Source of the DNA: Luteibacter sp. UNC138MFCol5.1
GTDB lineage: Bacteria > Pseudomonadota > Gammaproteobacteria > Xanthomonadales > Rhodanobacteraceae
Assembly: GCF_900110505.1 (NCBI RefSeq)
Contig: NZ_FODZ01000004.1
Span: 250,143-314,142, forward strand
Direction: 5' to 3'
DNA: 64,000 nucleotides
The notes under the pieces are model-generated. The model was given only the letters and a program-made list of their open reading frames with translations. It ran no database searches and was not told where the DNA came from. Each line of letters begins with the position of its first letter. Position 1 is the first letter of the stretch. Below are positions 45,657-54,427 of the stretch, one piece after another. Position numbers and translations under genes: made by a program.

Positions 45657-46312
45657 CCTGGGTGCGAGCGTTCCACGCCGTCGTCGAGGTCCAGTGACTT
45701 CACCAGCACCGCGGCCTGCGTGCGCGAGCGGCATTCGAGCTTCGACAGCACGGCGGTGACATGGATCTTCACCGTGTTCTCCGCCAGCCCCAGCTCCGCG
45801 GCGATCTGCTTGTTGAGCAACCCCTCGGCCAGGAGCATGAGCACGCGGAACTGTTGGGGCGTGAGGCTCGCCAGGCGTGCCGCGAGCCTGGCGTCATCCT
45901 CGCTGCGTTCCGACCGGGCGCCGATGAAGGCGGTTCCGCCTTGCATCACCGTGAGCACCGCTTCGCGCAGCACATCCGCAGGCGCCGATTTCGACACGAA
46001 ACCGGCCGCGCCGAATTGCTCCGCGCGGCGCACATTGCGTGGATGATCGTTGGACGACACCACCAGCACGGGAATGTCGGGGTGTTCGCCGCGCAGCCAC
46101 AGCAGCGACGAGAATCCCATGGCGCCGGGCATGGTCAGGTCCAGCAGCACGAGGTCGACAGGCTCACCCCTCGCGAGCACGGCCTCCATGCCGCTATGGC
46201 TGCCGGCCTCCAGCGCCCTGCCATCCGCCAGCAACGTGGCCAGTGCATGGAGCATCGCCCCGCGAAACATCGGATGGTCGTCGGCAATCAGAAGAGTCAG
46301 TGGCATGGGCAC
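45653..46312 (-). CDS. NarL/FixJ family response regulator
   Basis: A 219-residue regulator. Receiver: DD at 11-12, D58 in LVLLDLTMPG, VVSSND and VSKSA lysine. LuxR helix-turn-helix at about 149-210 (LTPQQFRVLMLLAEGLLNKQIAAELGLAENTVKIHVTAVLSKL). The gene is convergent with, and overlaps by four bases, the hybrid kinase gene, its probable partner in controlling dctA. This resembles the DctS/DctR arrangement of Rhodobacter more than the sigma-54-dependent DctB/DctD. Confidence 0.9.
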   Translation of the reverse strand: MPMPLTLLIADDHPMFRGAMLHALATLLADGRALEAGSHSGMEAVLARGEPVDLVLLDLTMPGAMGFSSLLWLRGEHPDIPVLVVSSNDHPRNVRRAEQFGAAGFVSKSAPADVLREAVLTVMQGGTAFIGARSERSEDDARLAARLASLTPQQFRVLMLLAEGLLNKQIAAELGLAENTVKIHVTAVLSKLECRSRTQAAVLVKSLDLDDGVERSHPG

Positions 46313-46412
46313 GTTCTGGGTGTGATGTCGGTGTGACGGATCTCTGAAGCAAATGAACTTTACCTATACGTCGCGGCCCTCATCGTAGCGGTTCACCGAG
46401 TGGGGAGCAGCC

Positions 46413-48497
46413 ATGGCAACGAAGAGCAAGAAGGTAACGCCTGCGACGACGACCGACGTTCGCGGCGAAGGTGACGAACTCCATCAGCAGGCCGGTGGCA
46501 CGCACCCTGCGATGACGACCAACCAGGGTCTGACGGTTGGCGACGATCAGAACTCCCTGAAGATCGGGCCGCGTGGCCCCGTGCTCCTCGAGGATTTCAT
46601 CCTCCGGGAGAAGATCACGCACTTCGATCACGAACGCATTCCCGAAAGGATCGTGCACGCCCGCGGTTCGGCGGCCCACGGCTTCTTCGAGCTGACGGAG
46701 TCGCTCGAGGCGTACACCACCGCGCGCGTGCTGACGGAGGTCGGCGAGCGCACGCCCGTCTTCACCCGCTTCTCGACCGTCGCGGGCGGCGCCGGTTCGG
46801 TCGACACACCGCGCGACGTGCGCGGGTTCGCCGTGAAGCTCTACACCAAGGAGGGCAACTGGGATCTGGTCGGCAACAACATCCCCGTGTTCTTCATCCA
46901 GGACGCCATCAAGTTTCCCGACCTCATCCACGCCGTGAAGATGGAACCCGACCGCGGATTCCCTCAGGCGGCGAGTGCGCACGACACGTTCTGGGACTTT
47001 ATCTCGCTGACGCCCGAGGCGTTCCACATGATCATGTGGGCCATGTCGGACCGGGCCATTCCGCGTTCGTTGCGCATGATCGAAGGCTTCGGCGTTCATT
47101 CGTTCCGGCTGGTTAACGGCAGCGGCGACAGCACCTTCGTGAAGTTCCACTGGCGGCCGAAGCTGGGGCTGCAGTCCACCGTGTGGGACGAGGCGGTGAA
47201 GCTCGCTGGCGCCGATCCGGACTTCCATCGCCGCGACCTGTTCGAGTCGATCCAGGCCGGCAACTTCCCGGAGTGGGAACTGGGCGTCCAACTGTTCACG
47301 GAAGAGGAGGCGGCGGCGTTCCCGTTCGACCACCTCGACGCCACCAAGCTCATCCCCGAGGAACTGGTGCCGCTGAAGATCATCGGTCGCATGGTGCTCG
47401 ATCGCTGGCCGGACAACTTCTTCGCCGAAACCGAGCAGGTGGCGTTCTGTCCCTCGCACCTGGTGCCCGGACTGGATTTCAGCAACGACCCGCTGCTTCA
47501 CGGCCGCCTGTTCTCGTATCTGGACACGCAGCTGTCGCGACTGGGCTCGCCCAATTTCCACCAGCTACCGATCAATGCGCCGAAATGCCCGTTCGCGAAC
47601 CACCAGCGCGATGGGCACATGCAACACCAGGTGCCGAAGGGGCGTGTGGCGTACGGGCCGAGTTCCCTTGAACCTGATGCGCCTCGGGAAGATGCGAAGC
47701 ACGGTTTCCGCTCGTACGACGGCGAGGAGGCTGGCAAGCGGGGCAGGGTGCGTGCGGAGACGTTCGCGGATCACTACAGCCAGGCTCGCCTCTTCTACAC
47801 GAGTCAGACCGCCTACGAGCAGGCACACATCGCGTCGGCCCTCGTCTTCGAACTGTCCAAGGTGGACACGCAACACGTTCGTGAGCGGGTCGTGGGCCAT
47901 CTTCGTCACATCGACGACGACCTGGCCAAGCGGGTCGCGGGCGGTCTCGCCATGGACGATCTGCCGCCGGTACCGCCGGCGAAGGTCGCCCCGATCGACA
48001 TGCCACCGTCGCCAGCGCTACAGATCATCGGCAAGATGAAGAAGACGCTGGAAGGCCGCGTGGTCGGCATCCTGATCAACGATGGCTCGGATGCGAAGGT
48101 CGTCTCGGCGCTCACGAAGGCGGTGGAAAGCGCGGGAGCCACGCCCAAGGTTGTGGCCCCCAAAGTCGGTGGCGCGACGCTGTCGGACGGCAAGAAGCTG
48201 GCAGCGGACGGACAGCTGGCCGGCACGCCGTCGATCAACTTCGACGCCGTGGCCGTCTTGCTGAGCAAGGAGGGCGCAGATCAGCTCGTCCGTGAGGCGG
48301 CCGCGGTGGACTTCGTGCGCGACGCCTTCGGCCACCTGAAGGCCATCGCGCTCGACGAGGGCGGCCGGACGTTGTTCGATGCGTCAGGGCTCGACGCCGA
48401 CGAAGGCGTGATCCCCGCGACCGACGTCAAGGCCTTCATCGACGGCGCGATGGGCCGCTATTTCGCACGCGAGGCCAAGGTCCGGATGCTGCCCTGA
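46413..48497 (+). CDS. katE: Catalase, large-subunit clade (KatE/HPII type)
   Basis: A 694-residue haem catalase. The core has the distal His H82 in [16 protein letters not shown]155 in [14 protein letters not shown] and the proximal Tyr Y369 in [17 protein letters not shown]-terminal flavodoxin/GATase-like domain (about 540-690, [24 protein letters not shown]) marks the large-subunit clade. The enzyme removes hydrogen peroxide, typically in stationary phase. A GGGGAG site precedes the ATG. Stand-alone gene, divergent from the response regulator. Confidence 0.95.
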   Translation: MATKSKKVTPATTTDVRGEGDELHQQAGGTHPAMTTNQGLTVGDDQNSLKIGPRGPVLLEDFILREKITHFDHERIPERIVHARGSAAHGFFELTESLEAYTTARVLTEVGERTPVFTRFSTVAGGAGSVDTPRDVRGFAVKLYTKEGNWDLVGNNIPVFFIQDAIKFPDLIHAVKMEPDRGFPQAASAHDTFWDFISLTPEAFHMIMWAMSDRAIPRSLRMIEGFGVHSFRLVNGSGDSTFVKFHWRPKLGLQSTVWDEAVKLAGADPDFHRRDLFESIQAGNFPEWELGVQLFTEEEAAAFPFDHLDATKLIPEELVPLKIIGRMVLDRWPDNFFAETEQVAFCPSHLVPGLDFSNDPLLHGRLFSYLDTQLSRLGSPNFHQLPINAPKCPFANHQRDGHMQHQVPKGRVAYGPSSLEPDAPREDAKHGFRSYDGEEAGKRGRVRAETFADHYSQARLFYTSQTAYEQAHIASALVFELSKVDTQHVRERVVGHLRHIDDDLAKRVAGGLAMDDLPPVPPAKVAPIDMPPSPALQIIGKMKKTLEGRVVGILINDGSDAKVVSALTKAVESAGATPKVVAPKVGGATLSDGKKLAADGQLAGTPSINFDAVAVLLSKEGADQLVREAAAVDFVRDAFGHLKAIALDEGGRTLFDASGLDADEGVIPATDVKAFIDGAMGRYFAREAKVRMLP

Positions 48498-48654
48498 GCG
48501 GGAGTGCGAAGAATCAGGTGGTGCGTCGGCAGCCTTCTTCTGGCCACGGCGCACACGCCTGCCGAGTTTGCGTATGGATGATGCCCCGCGCGGAGGAGGG
48601 GCATGCTACGGTCCCAAGGCCGCATCCGGCGGCGTATGACCTCAGGAGCGTTCC

Positions 48655-48819
48655 ATGGAAAAGCGCGATCAGGTGATGCACGACGTGAACCCCTTCGGCG
48701 TCCAGATGGAAGGGCCGATGCAGCCGACCATGACCGTGGGTAAGTGGGCCCCGAAGATCGACGACGTCGGCGACATCGGCCGCATCGGCTCCACCCATAG
48801 CGGCGGCGACTGGGGCTGA
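48655..48819 (+). CDS. Small peptide gene, candidate RiPP precursor
   Basis: A 54-residue peptide: a polar N-terminal half (MEKRDQVMHDVNPFGVQ...), a W-A-P-K-I-D-D-V-G stretch (31-39) and a Gly/Asp-rich end (GSTHSGGDWG). An AGGAGCG site stands seven bases before the ATG. The P33-x-I35-x3-G39 spacing fits the P-x-L-x3-G part of the leader motif read by lasso-peptide recognition elements, with Thr47 near the expected cleavage Thr. The gene is followed by a strong hairpin and an asparagine-synthetase-like gene. The six residues after a Thr-x cleavage point would be too short for a normal lasso core, so the class is open. Confidence 0.6.
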   Translation: MEKRDQVMHDVNPFGVQMEGPMQPTMTVGKWAPKIDDVGDIGRIGSTHSGGDWG

Positions 48820-48855
48820 GTCTCCCGGACCATCGTCTGCAGGACGCACGTCGAG

Positions 48856-48884
48856 GCCGCCTTCGGAAGAGGGCGGCTTTCTTT
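48856..48884 (+). terminator. Attenuator hairpin between peptide and cyclase genes
   Basis: GCCGCC (48856-48861) pairs with GGCGGC (48872-48877), followed by a T-rich run (TTTCTTT). It is a good intrinsic terminator placed between the peptide and synthetase genes. A partial terminator at this spot would keep precursor transcripts more abundant than enzyme transcripts, as in many RiPP operons. Confidence 0.78.
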
Positions 48885-48905
48885 GTGTTTCAGGGAGCCC
48901 CGCCA

Positions 48906-50537
48906 TTGATCAAGGCCGAGATCGCGCTGTCCGACCTCTCGTTCGATCCCATGCCCCGTGCCGATGCGATCGTGCTGGGCGGAAGCAGGATCATTCCTTG
49001 CCGTCATCCGATGCTCGAGACGTTGTGCATTCGCGCACCGGGGCAATGGTTCCTCGTGACGCGCGAGCGCATGGCTTCCGATGCACCGCATGACGACTCG
49101 CGTGCCATCGCCGTCGAGGATGTCGACGAGGCGCGGTTCCATGCGCTGTACCAGGCCAGCCTGCTCTGGCCGCTCGACTACGTGATGATCGAGGTCGCCC
49201 AGGCCGGCCATCGCTTGCGCGTCCGCGCAGGCGTCCTCGGCGTGCTACCGATATATGCGCGCGTGCTGGACGACCGTGTCTCGCTGTCGTGGAACTCCGC
49301 CGACCTCGCCGCCGGGCCCGCGTTGCTCGATCTCGAGGTCGCAAGCCATCAGCTGGCCCTGCGCACGCTCTACGCGGCGCGTCAGCTCTACACGGGCGTG
49401 GTGATGCTCACGGAACGCGCCTCGCTGCACGTGGAACCGGGGAGGGCGCGCTTCCGCTACCCGGAACCCGTGCCGGCGGCGGTGCCTTCGGCCGACGACG
49501 GCGAAGACACGCTTCCTGCGTTCGCCGAGGCCCTGCAACGCGCGCTGCATCTTCGCCCATGGAGAGACGGCAGCGCGTCGCTCGAACTCAGCGGCGGCAT
49601 GGACTCCGCGACCGTCGCGACAGCCTTGACGAGACACCACGCCGGCATCGACAGCAAGGGCATCCTGCTCGACGGGCAAGTGCGCGCTCCGCAGGTGCAC
49701 CGCCGCCGGATGATTGCCGAGCGGCTTAACCTGTCCGACCGCACCGTCGACATCGCCGACTGGCCGCCGGACGTCGGCCTCGCACAGCCGACGCGGCCCT
49801 ACGGCTTCTGTCGCGACTTCTACCTCGAAGCGTGCGAAGCCCTGTGGACGTCCGCGCGCGAGCGAGGTCGCGACGTCCTGTTCACCGGTATCGGCGGCGA
49901 CGAACTCTTTCCCGCGTACCTTGGCGAAGTGTCGACCGGCGCGGTCACGGGTCCCGAGTGGTCGAAAGACGCGCGCGGCCACGCCGAAGCGATCATGACG
50001 CCCCGCGCGCGAGCGGCGGCACGCAGCCGCCCGATGTTCGACGCGCCGGATAGCCCGGTCCCCGTGACGTCGCTTCTGGCACAGGCCTGCCGCGCGCCCG
50101 ACCTGTTCGCGCACGGCCAGTGGCCCGTCAACCCCCTGAGCGATCCTCACCTGGCCGCGTTCTGCCATCGGTTGCCGAGAAGCAGTCGCGAGGGCAGGGA
50201 GGTGATGCGCCGCTACCTGGAAAGCCATCTGGGTAACGACGTCTTCCCCAAGGGTTACATGAAGGAGACCTTCGCCGACGTGCTCCCGCCGCTCATCGCA
50301 CGCCAAGCGGCGTCGCTGGCGACGCAGCTGCGGGAATGCGCACTGGCCGACATGGGGCTCGTAGACCGGGACGCGGTACTCGACCTGCTGGAGACGATCG
50401 TACGGACGAGATCGCATCCTGCGACGTCCGCGTTCGCTTCGTTTCTGTGGTTGGAGCGGCTGGCGAGGCAGGGGGCAAACTGCAGCACGAACACCTCGCC
50501 CGGACGAGCGCGCCCGACCGCTGACGAGCTTCTGTGA
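48906..50537 (+). CDS. Asparagine synthetase-like protein (lasso cyclase-like)
   Basis: A 543-residue protein with the ATP-pyrophosphatase domain of asparagine synthetases: LELSGGMDSATVATAL (PP-loop at about 229-234) and DVLFTGIGGDELFPAYLGE. The N-terminal part resembles the glutaminase region but lacks a Cys at position 2, so it cannot use glutamine in the usual way. This is the state seen in lasso-peptide cyclases and beta-lactam synthetases. I chose the TTG at 48906 because AGGGAG lies eight bases before it; a GTG at 48885 falls in the terminator tract. No leader-peptidase (B1/B2) gene is adjacent. It probably adenylates a side-chain carboxylate of a peptide substrate. Confidence 0.8.
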   Translation: MIKAEIALSDLSFDPMPRADAIVLGGSRIIPCRHPMLETLCIRAPGQWFLVTRERMASDAPHDDSRAIAVEDVDEARFHALYQASLLWPLDYVMIEVAQAGHRLRVRAGVLGVLPIYARVLDDRVSLSWNSADLAAGPALLDLEVASHQLALRTLYAARQLYTGVVMLTERASLHVEPGRARFRYPEPVPAAVPSADDGEDTLPAFAEALQRALHLRPWRDGSASLELSGGMDSATVATALTRHHAGIDSKGILLDGQVRAPQVHRRRMIAERLNLSDRTVDIADWPPDVGLAQPTRPYGFCRDFYLEACEALWTSARERGRDVLFTGIGGDELFPAYLGEVSTGAVTGPEWSKDARGHAEAIMTPRARAAARSRPMFDAPDSPVPVTSLLAQACRAPDLFAHGQWPVNPLSDPHLAAFCHRLPRSSREGREVMRRYLESHLGNDVFPKGYMKETFADVLPPLIARQAASLATQLRECALADMGLVDRDAVLDLLETIVRTRSHPATSAFASFLWLERLARQGANCSTNTSPGRARPTADELL

Positions 50538-50738
50538 CGATGGTCTGGCGATTTTGTCCGGGGACTTCCTCGTCGAGCTAGCAGTTCGAATCCTCGCCGC
50601 GCCGAAGGCGCTCTCAGGACGCAACCACATGACATCGCGCGCAACGGCATGCAATCAAGCCTTTGTTGTTCGATACAACATCTTCACGGGGCCGAACCAA
50701 TTGCGAGCCTCTACGCTCAATCCACTGAGGATGTAACC

Positions 50739-51071
50739 ATGTCTAGCCGATCCATGAGCCTTCTTGTTGCCGGCGCCATCGCAACCGTCGCTGGCAGCTT
50801 CGCCTCCGCAAACGCCGCTGCGGAGGACTTCACGCCCGCTCAAAAGCAGATCCAGGCGGAACATACGAAGCTGGTCAAGTCTGGAAAGGTGGAGCCGTGC
50901 TTCGGCACTGCACTGAAGGGGCAGAACGACTGTTACGCCGGTGCGGGCACCACCTGCGCCGGCACGAGCACGCAGGACTATCAGGGCAATGCCTTCAAGC
51001 TCGTTCCGAAGGGCACCTGCACTGCGGTGAGCACGCCGAACGGTCCGGGAAGTCTCTCCCCGAAGGTCTGA
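50739..51071 (+). CDS. bufA: Bufferin-type precursor (DUF2282 family)
   Basis: A 110-residue exported protein. The signal peptide ends near residue 28 ([11 protein letters not shown]). Four cysteines (C54, C65, C73, C94) are set in the DUF2282 pattern: [25 protein letters not shown] ... VPKGTC. DUF2282 proteins were described as bufferins, RiPPs whose cysteines are modified by a DUF692 enzyme and which bind copper in the periplasm. The downstream order DUF692 / DUF2063 / DoxX supports this. GAGGATG precedes the ATG. First gene of the operon; about 200 non-coding bases lie upstream. Confidence 0.85.
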   Translation: MSSRSMSLLVAGAIATVAGSFASANAAAEDFTPAQKQIQAEHTKLVKSGKVEPCFGTALKGQNDCYAGAGTTCAGTSTQDYQGNAFKLVPKGTCTAVSTPNGPGSLSPKV

Positions 51072-51131
51072 TGTTCAAGCTCGTCCGGCGGTCCGCGCCG
51101 GGCGGGCCTCCCACGAATTCGAGGCGATCCT

Positions 51132-52055
51132 GTGTCGACTGTCCGGTCGGTTGCCCCACTTATGCATGCGCCGCCGCGTCCCACGCCAGTCGAGGGCTGG
51201 TGCGGGGTGGGGCTGAAGCCTGAGCATTACCGTGCCATCCTCGAGAACGCGCCCGCCATACCGTTCTTCGAAGTGCATGCCGAGAACTACATGGGCGCGG
51301 GTGGACCTCCCCACCGGTACCTCACCGCCATTCGCGAACGCTATGCCATCTCGGTGCACGGCGTCGGCCTATCGCTTGGCGGGCAGCTTCCCCTGGATCG
51401 CCAGCACCTGGACCGCCTGAAAGCCCTTGTGGATCGATACCAGCCTGCGTTGTTCTCCGAGCACCTCGCCTGGTCCACCCATGCGAGGGGCTTTCTGAAT
51501 GACCTCCTGCCGTTGCCGTATACGTCGGATACGTTGCGACGTGTCTGCGAACATGTCGACGAACTCCAGAGCCATCTCGGACGCGAGATGTTGCTCGAAA
51601 ACCCCGCGACTTACGTCCGTTTTGACGAAAGTGCGTACGACGAAACAGATTTCATCAACGAAGTAGCCCGCCGGACGGGATGCGGTATCCTGCTGGACAT
51701 CAACAATGTCGTCGTGTCCTGTGCGAATCACAAAACGGACCCGTTCGCATATGTCGGCCGGATCAATTCGAGGGTGGTTGGGGAGTTCCATCTCGCCGGC
51801 CATCAGCGGGAGCACGAGGGGACCGACGATGCAGTGCTCATCGACACGCATGATCGCAGCGTAGCGCCGTCGGTATGGGCATTGTACGAGGCAGCACTCC
51901 AACTCATCGGTGCCCGTCCATCGATGATCGAATGGGATGCGAACGTTCCCCCGCTGGACGTGCTGGTGGCCGAAGCCGTGCATGCAGACGCCATCGCGGC
52001 GGTCGCGATGGCGGGCTGGGCTCGTTCGGGCATCCCTGGGGGCAGTCGTGCCTGA
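51132..52055 (+). CDS. bufB: DUF692 family RiPP-modifying oxygenase (BufB-like, MbnB family)
   Basis: A 307-residue DUF692 protein with a TIM barrel and multi-iron site. Conserved metal-binding elements are visible in order: FFEVHAENYMG, YAISVHGVGLSLGG, PALFSEHLAWS, EMLLENPATYV, GILLDINNVVVS, GEFHLAGHQ, VLIDTHDRSV and SMIEWDANVPPLD. MbnB of this family turns Cys into oxazolone/thioamide, and BufB forms a thiooxazole. The start is GTG with a GAGGCG site. The stop is overlapped by the GTG start of an extra gene at 52048, not by the usual DUF2063 gene. Confidence 0.9.
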   Translation: MSTVRSVAPLMHAPPRPTPVEGWCGVGLKPEHYRAILENAPAIPFFEVHAENYMGAGGPPHRYLTAIRERYAISVHGVGLSLGGQLPLDRQHLDRLKALVDRYQPALFSEHLAWSTHARGFLNDLLPLPYTSDTLRRVCEHVDELQSHLGREMLLENPATYVRFDESAYDETDFINEVARRTGCGILLDINNVVVSCANHKTDPFAYVGRINSRVVGEFHLAGHQREHEGTDDAVLIDTHDRSVAPSVWALYEAALQLIGARPSMIEWDANVPPLDVLVAEAVHADAIAAVAMAGWARSGIPGGSRA

Positions 52056-53061
52056 CCGCCGCGCGTGCCTTTATTTTTCCTGGAGCCGTCCAGTTGAAAA
52101 GGACGCGCCCCTGGGGGACATCAACAACCGCTTCCCAGCGCTGTTCGAGGCGCGCCGTATCCACTATCCGCGGTTCGAGCATCTCTCGCCCTCACGTGAT
52201 ATCGATCAGGGCATAAACGGTTTTCTCGATCACATCCAGTTGCCTAACTTCCATGCCTTCCTGCAGCTCGCCACAGATATCTGCCGCCAAGAAGCCTTAA
52301 TGCTTGAACGGGTCAGCGAAGACTTCGGGACGACCGAACTGACGGATTCGCTCCTGCGCGAAGTCGATACCCTGATAATCATCAGCTTCGACGCCATTCG
52401 AACGCTGCAGAGCCCCTCGCAGGCTGAGCTGAACGCTCTCCGCGGCTTCCTACAGACGCCGGGCAACATGCTCTTCGTGTGCCCTCATCACGACATAGGG
52501 GACACCACCAGCGTTTCTCCGAATCTGCATGACCGGCGCCAGCAAGCGGAGTTTTACCATCACGGTGATCGCTCGATTCCGCCCCAACAACGCTTCGGCG
52601 GCTTCGGGCGAGATGTACTTGCCGGCTTGGGCGTACCGGTTGAGAACCGATTCGGCCTGCGTCCGCGGCTCGATGACCACGGGACAGCCTGGCCGTTCCG
52701 CGCCGAGCGGGCATTGGACCGGTGGGGGCTGTTAAAGGATGTCGAGAGCTTCAACACGCATCCGCACCTCCCACATCTCGAGCGCATAGGCGGGGCGAGA
52801 GACAGGCTCGATGTGCTCGTCCAGCAGCAGATCGAGCCGACGGCACATCCGAACCCGTTCTGTGACGAAGGCAGGCGTGACTTCGACGCCATGCTCCAGT
52901 CGCGGACTGGCGTATTCGATGGGACCTTGCTCGTCTGCGACTCGACTCTATGGAGTTCCACAGCGGGAGGCATCGCACAACTCCAGACATTCTGGTCGAA
53001 CGTCATGCAACGATCCAAGGCAGCAACCGCCCCTTGGCCACGGACGGATGCGTGGCCATGA
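52048..53061 (+). CDS. Unknown 337-residue protein inserted between bufB and bufC
   Basis: A soluble protein of 337 residues that I do not recognise. It begins (GTG at 52048) inside the last eight bases of the DUF692 gene and ends by overlapping the DUF2063 ATG by four bases, so it is tightly coupled on both sides. Two regions look conserved: VDTLIIISFDAIRTLQSPSQAELNALRGFLQTPGNMLFVCPHHDIG (about 108-153), which reads like a ThuA/GATase1-like Rossmann core, and AEFYHHGDRSIPPQQRFGGFGRDVLAGLGVPVENRFGLRP. Several His and Cys clusters (CPHHD, YHHGD, NTHPHLPHLE) could bind metal. No signal peptide or membrane helix is seen. A role in bufferin maturation is inferred from position only. Confidence 0.7.
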   Translation: MPDRRACLYFSWSRPVEKDAPLGDINNRFPALFEARRIHYPRFEHLSPSRDIDQGINGFLDHIQLPNFHAFLQLATDICRQEALMLERVSEDFGTTELTDSLLREVDTLIIISFDAIRTLQSPSQAELNALRGFLQTPGNMLFVCPHHDIGDTTSVSPNLHDRRQQAEFYHHGDRSIPPQQRFGGFGRDVLAGLGVPVENRFGLRPRLDDHGTAWPFRAERALDRWGLLKDVESFNTHPHLPHLERIGGARDRLDVLVQQQIEPTAHPNPFCDEGRRDFDAMLQSRTGVFDGTLLVCDSTLWSSTAGGIAQLQTFWSNVMQRSKAATAPWPRTDAWP

Positions 53062-53858
53062 TTGCCCGCTTGGAGAATAGCTGGCAATCACGTTTCGGCG
53101 ACGCCGTGCTCGATCCCTCGCTTCCCGTGCCAGCAGGGGTCACCGCTGGTCCACGCGCAAATGCGGCTCGGCGCTTCGGCGTTTATCGGAACAACGCGGT
53201 AATGGGGCAGGTGATAACGCTCGAGGACGCATATCCCGTGACAACCAGACTCGTCGGCACCGAGTTCTTCCGCGCCATGGCGGCGGCTTATTGCACCGGT
53301 GAGGTTCCTCGTTCACCCATGATGGCCGAGTATGGCGCTTCTTTGCCGGCCTTCGTGGACGACTTCCCACCTGCGAAATCGCTTCCGTACCTCGGCGATG
53401 TCGCGCGGCTGGAGCGGGCCTGGGTCGAGGCTTATCACGCGGAAGAGTCAGCGATTCTCGAGCCATTCGTGCTCATGACAGCCATCGCTGGGGACGCGCT
53501 CGCGCGCTTTGTAATGCACCCATCCGTAAAGATCGTACGCTCATCTTATCCGGTGGTATCGATCTGGGAGACGAACATCCATTTATCGTCAGCGAGACGA
53601 GTGGATCTGGACGAAGGGCCGGAGAGCTGCGTGATCGTGCGGCCGGAATACGATGTCGAGGTCCACCGGCTTCGACGTGGAGGCGCCACGTTTCTCACCG
53701 CCTTGATGCGTGGCGAAGACCTGACCAGTGCCGCGGCGCTTGCGGTCGCGGAAGCCGATGACTTCGACCTCGTCTTCCATCTACGCCTGCTGGTCGACGC
53801 TCGCATGGTCATCGCGTCACATGCAGGCGTCCGTAACGCGGAGACTCCCGGTGACTGA
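53058..53858 (+). CDS. bufC: DUF2063 family protein (BufC-like, MbnC family partner)
   Basis: A 266-residue protein. The N-terminal domain is DUF2063 (residues 1-100: RFGVYRNNAVMGQVITLEDAYPVTTRLVGTEFFRAMAAAYC, AFVDDFPPAKSLPYLGDVARLERAWVEAYHA). A mixed alpha/beta C-terminal domain follows. It is the normal partner of DUF692 enzymes, helping bind the precursor. The ATG at 53058 overlaps the previous stop (ATGA). Its end is overlapped by the DoxX gene. Confidence 0.87.
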   Translation: MIARLENSWQSRFGDAVLDPSLPVPAGVTAGPRANAARRFGVYRNNAVMGQVITLEDAYPVTTRLVGTEFFRAMAAAYCTGEVPRSPMMAEYGASLPAFVDDFPPAKSLPYLGDVARLERAWVEAYHAEESAILEPFVLMTAIAGDALARFVMHPSVKIVRSSYPVVSIWETNIHLSSARRVDLDEGPESCVIVRPEYDVEVHRLRRGGATFLTALMRGEDLTSAAALAVAEADDFDLVFHLRLLVDARMVIASHAGVRNAETPGD

Positions 53859-54357
53859 TCAACTCATTCGACGCTCGCGCTTGGGATGGCTGGCACGCGG
53901 GAATGCGGCACTTGCTGATATCGGTTCTGCTCTTGCGCCGATCGCCGTGCGAGTCGCACTAGCCTTGCCCTTCCTGCGTTCCGGCTTGACCCGATGGGAT
54001 GGTTGGTTCAACCTGGCGCCAGCGACCACTTACCTCTTCGAAGAGCAGTTCCGACTCCACTTGTTCGGTGCGCAGGTCGCCATTCCGTGGCCGGATCAGG
54101 TCGCCTGGCTGGTCGCCTGTGCAGAGATCGCACTGCCATTGCTGTTGCTTGCCGGACTGGCCACGCGAGTCGCGGCTCTTGGATTGCTCAGCATGACGGT
54201 CGTGATCCAGCTTGTCTTCCCGGACGGTTGGGCGAACTTTCATTTGTACTGGGCTGCTCTCGCCTTGGCAGCGATGGCGATCGGTGCCGGCCCCGTGTCG
54301 CTTGATCGGCTCCTGTCGACGTGGGAACGCGGTGGCGCGCGATCAGGCGGCGTTTAA
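53851..54357 (+). CDS. DoxX family membrane protein (BufD-like)
   Basis: A 168-residue inner-membrane protein with four hydrophobic helices (IAVRVALALPFLRSGLTRW, VAWLVACAEIALPLLLLAGL, VAALGLLSMTVVIQLVF and YWAALALAAMAIG), the DoxX pattern. DoxX proteins commonly close bufferin and related DUF692 operons and may work with respiratory quinones. The GTG at 53851 has GGAG upstream and overlaps the bufC stop by eight bases. Last gene of the operon. Confidence 0.82.
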   Translation: MTDQLIRRSRLGWLARGNAALADIGSALAPIAVRVALALPFLRSGLTRWDGWFNLAPATTYLFEEQFRLHLFGAQVAIPWPDQVAWLVACAEIALPLLLLAGLATRVAALGLLSMTVVIQLVFPDGWANFHLYWAALALAAMAIGAGPVSLDRLLSTWERGGARSGGV

Positions 54358-54427
54358 CGCGAGGAGCGGGGCGGCGTTGCGCTTTTGCTAAGAATGCGCC
54401 TGCTCCGCAGGCGCCGCGAAGTTGCCG

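Noticed and set aside
48885-48905. GTG at 48885 as start of the synthetase-like gene
   Set aside because: It lies in the T-rich tail of the attenuator without a ribosome site; the TTG at 48906 has AGGGAG at eight bases.
50583-50593. tRNA T-loop-like GTTCGAATCC before the bufferin operon
   Set aside because: The flanking bases do not pair into a T stem, and no acceptor, D or anticodon arms are present.
52450-52680. Minus-strand 76-codon frame inside the unknown bufferin-operon gene
   Set aside because: The plus-strand frame is longer, overlaps its neighbours with coupled starts and stops, and has protein-like composition. The minus frame has no ribosome site or context.
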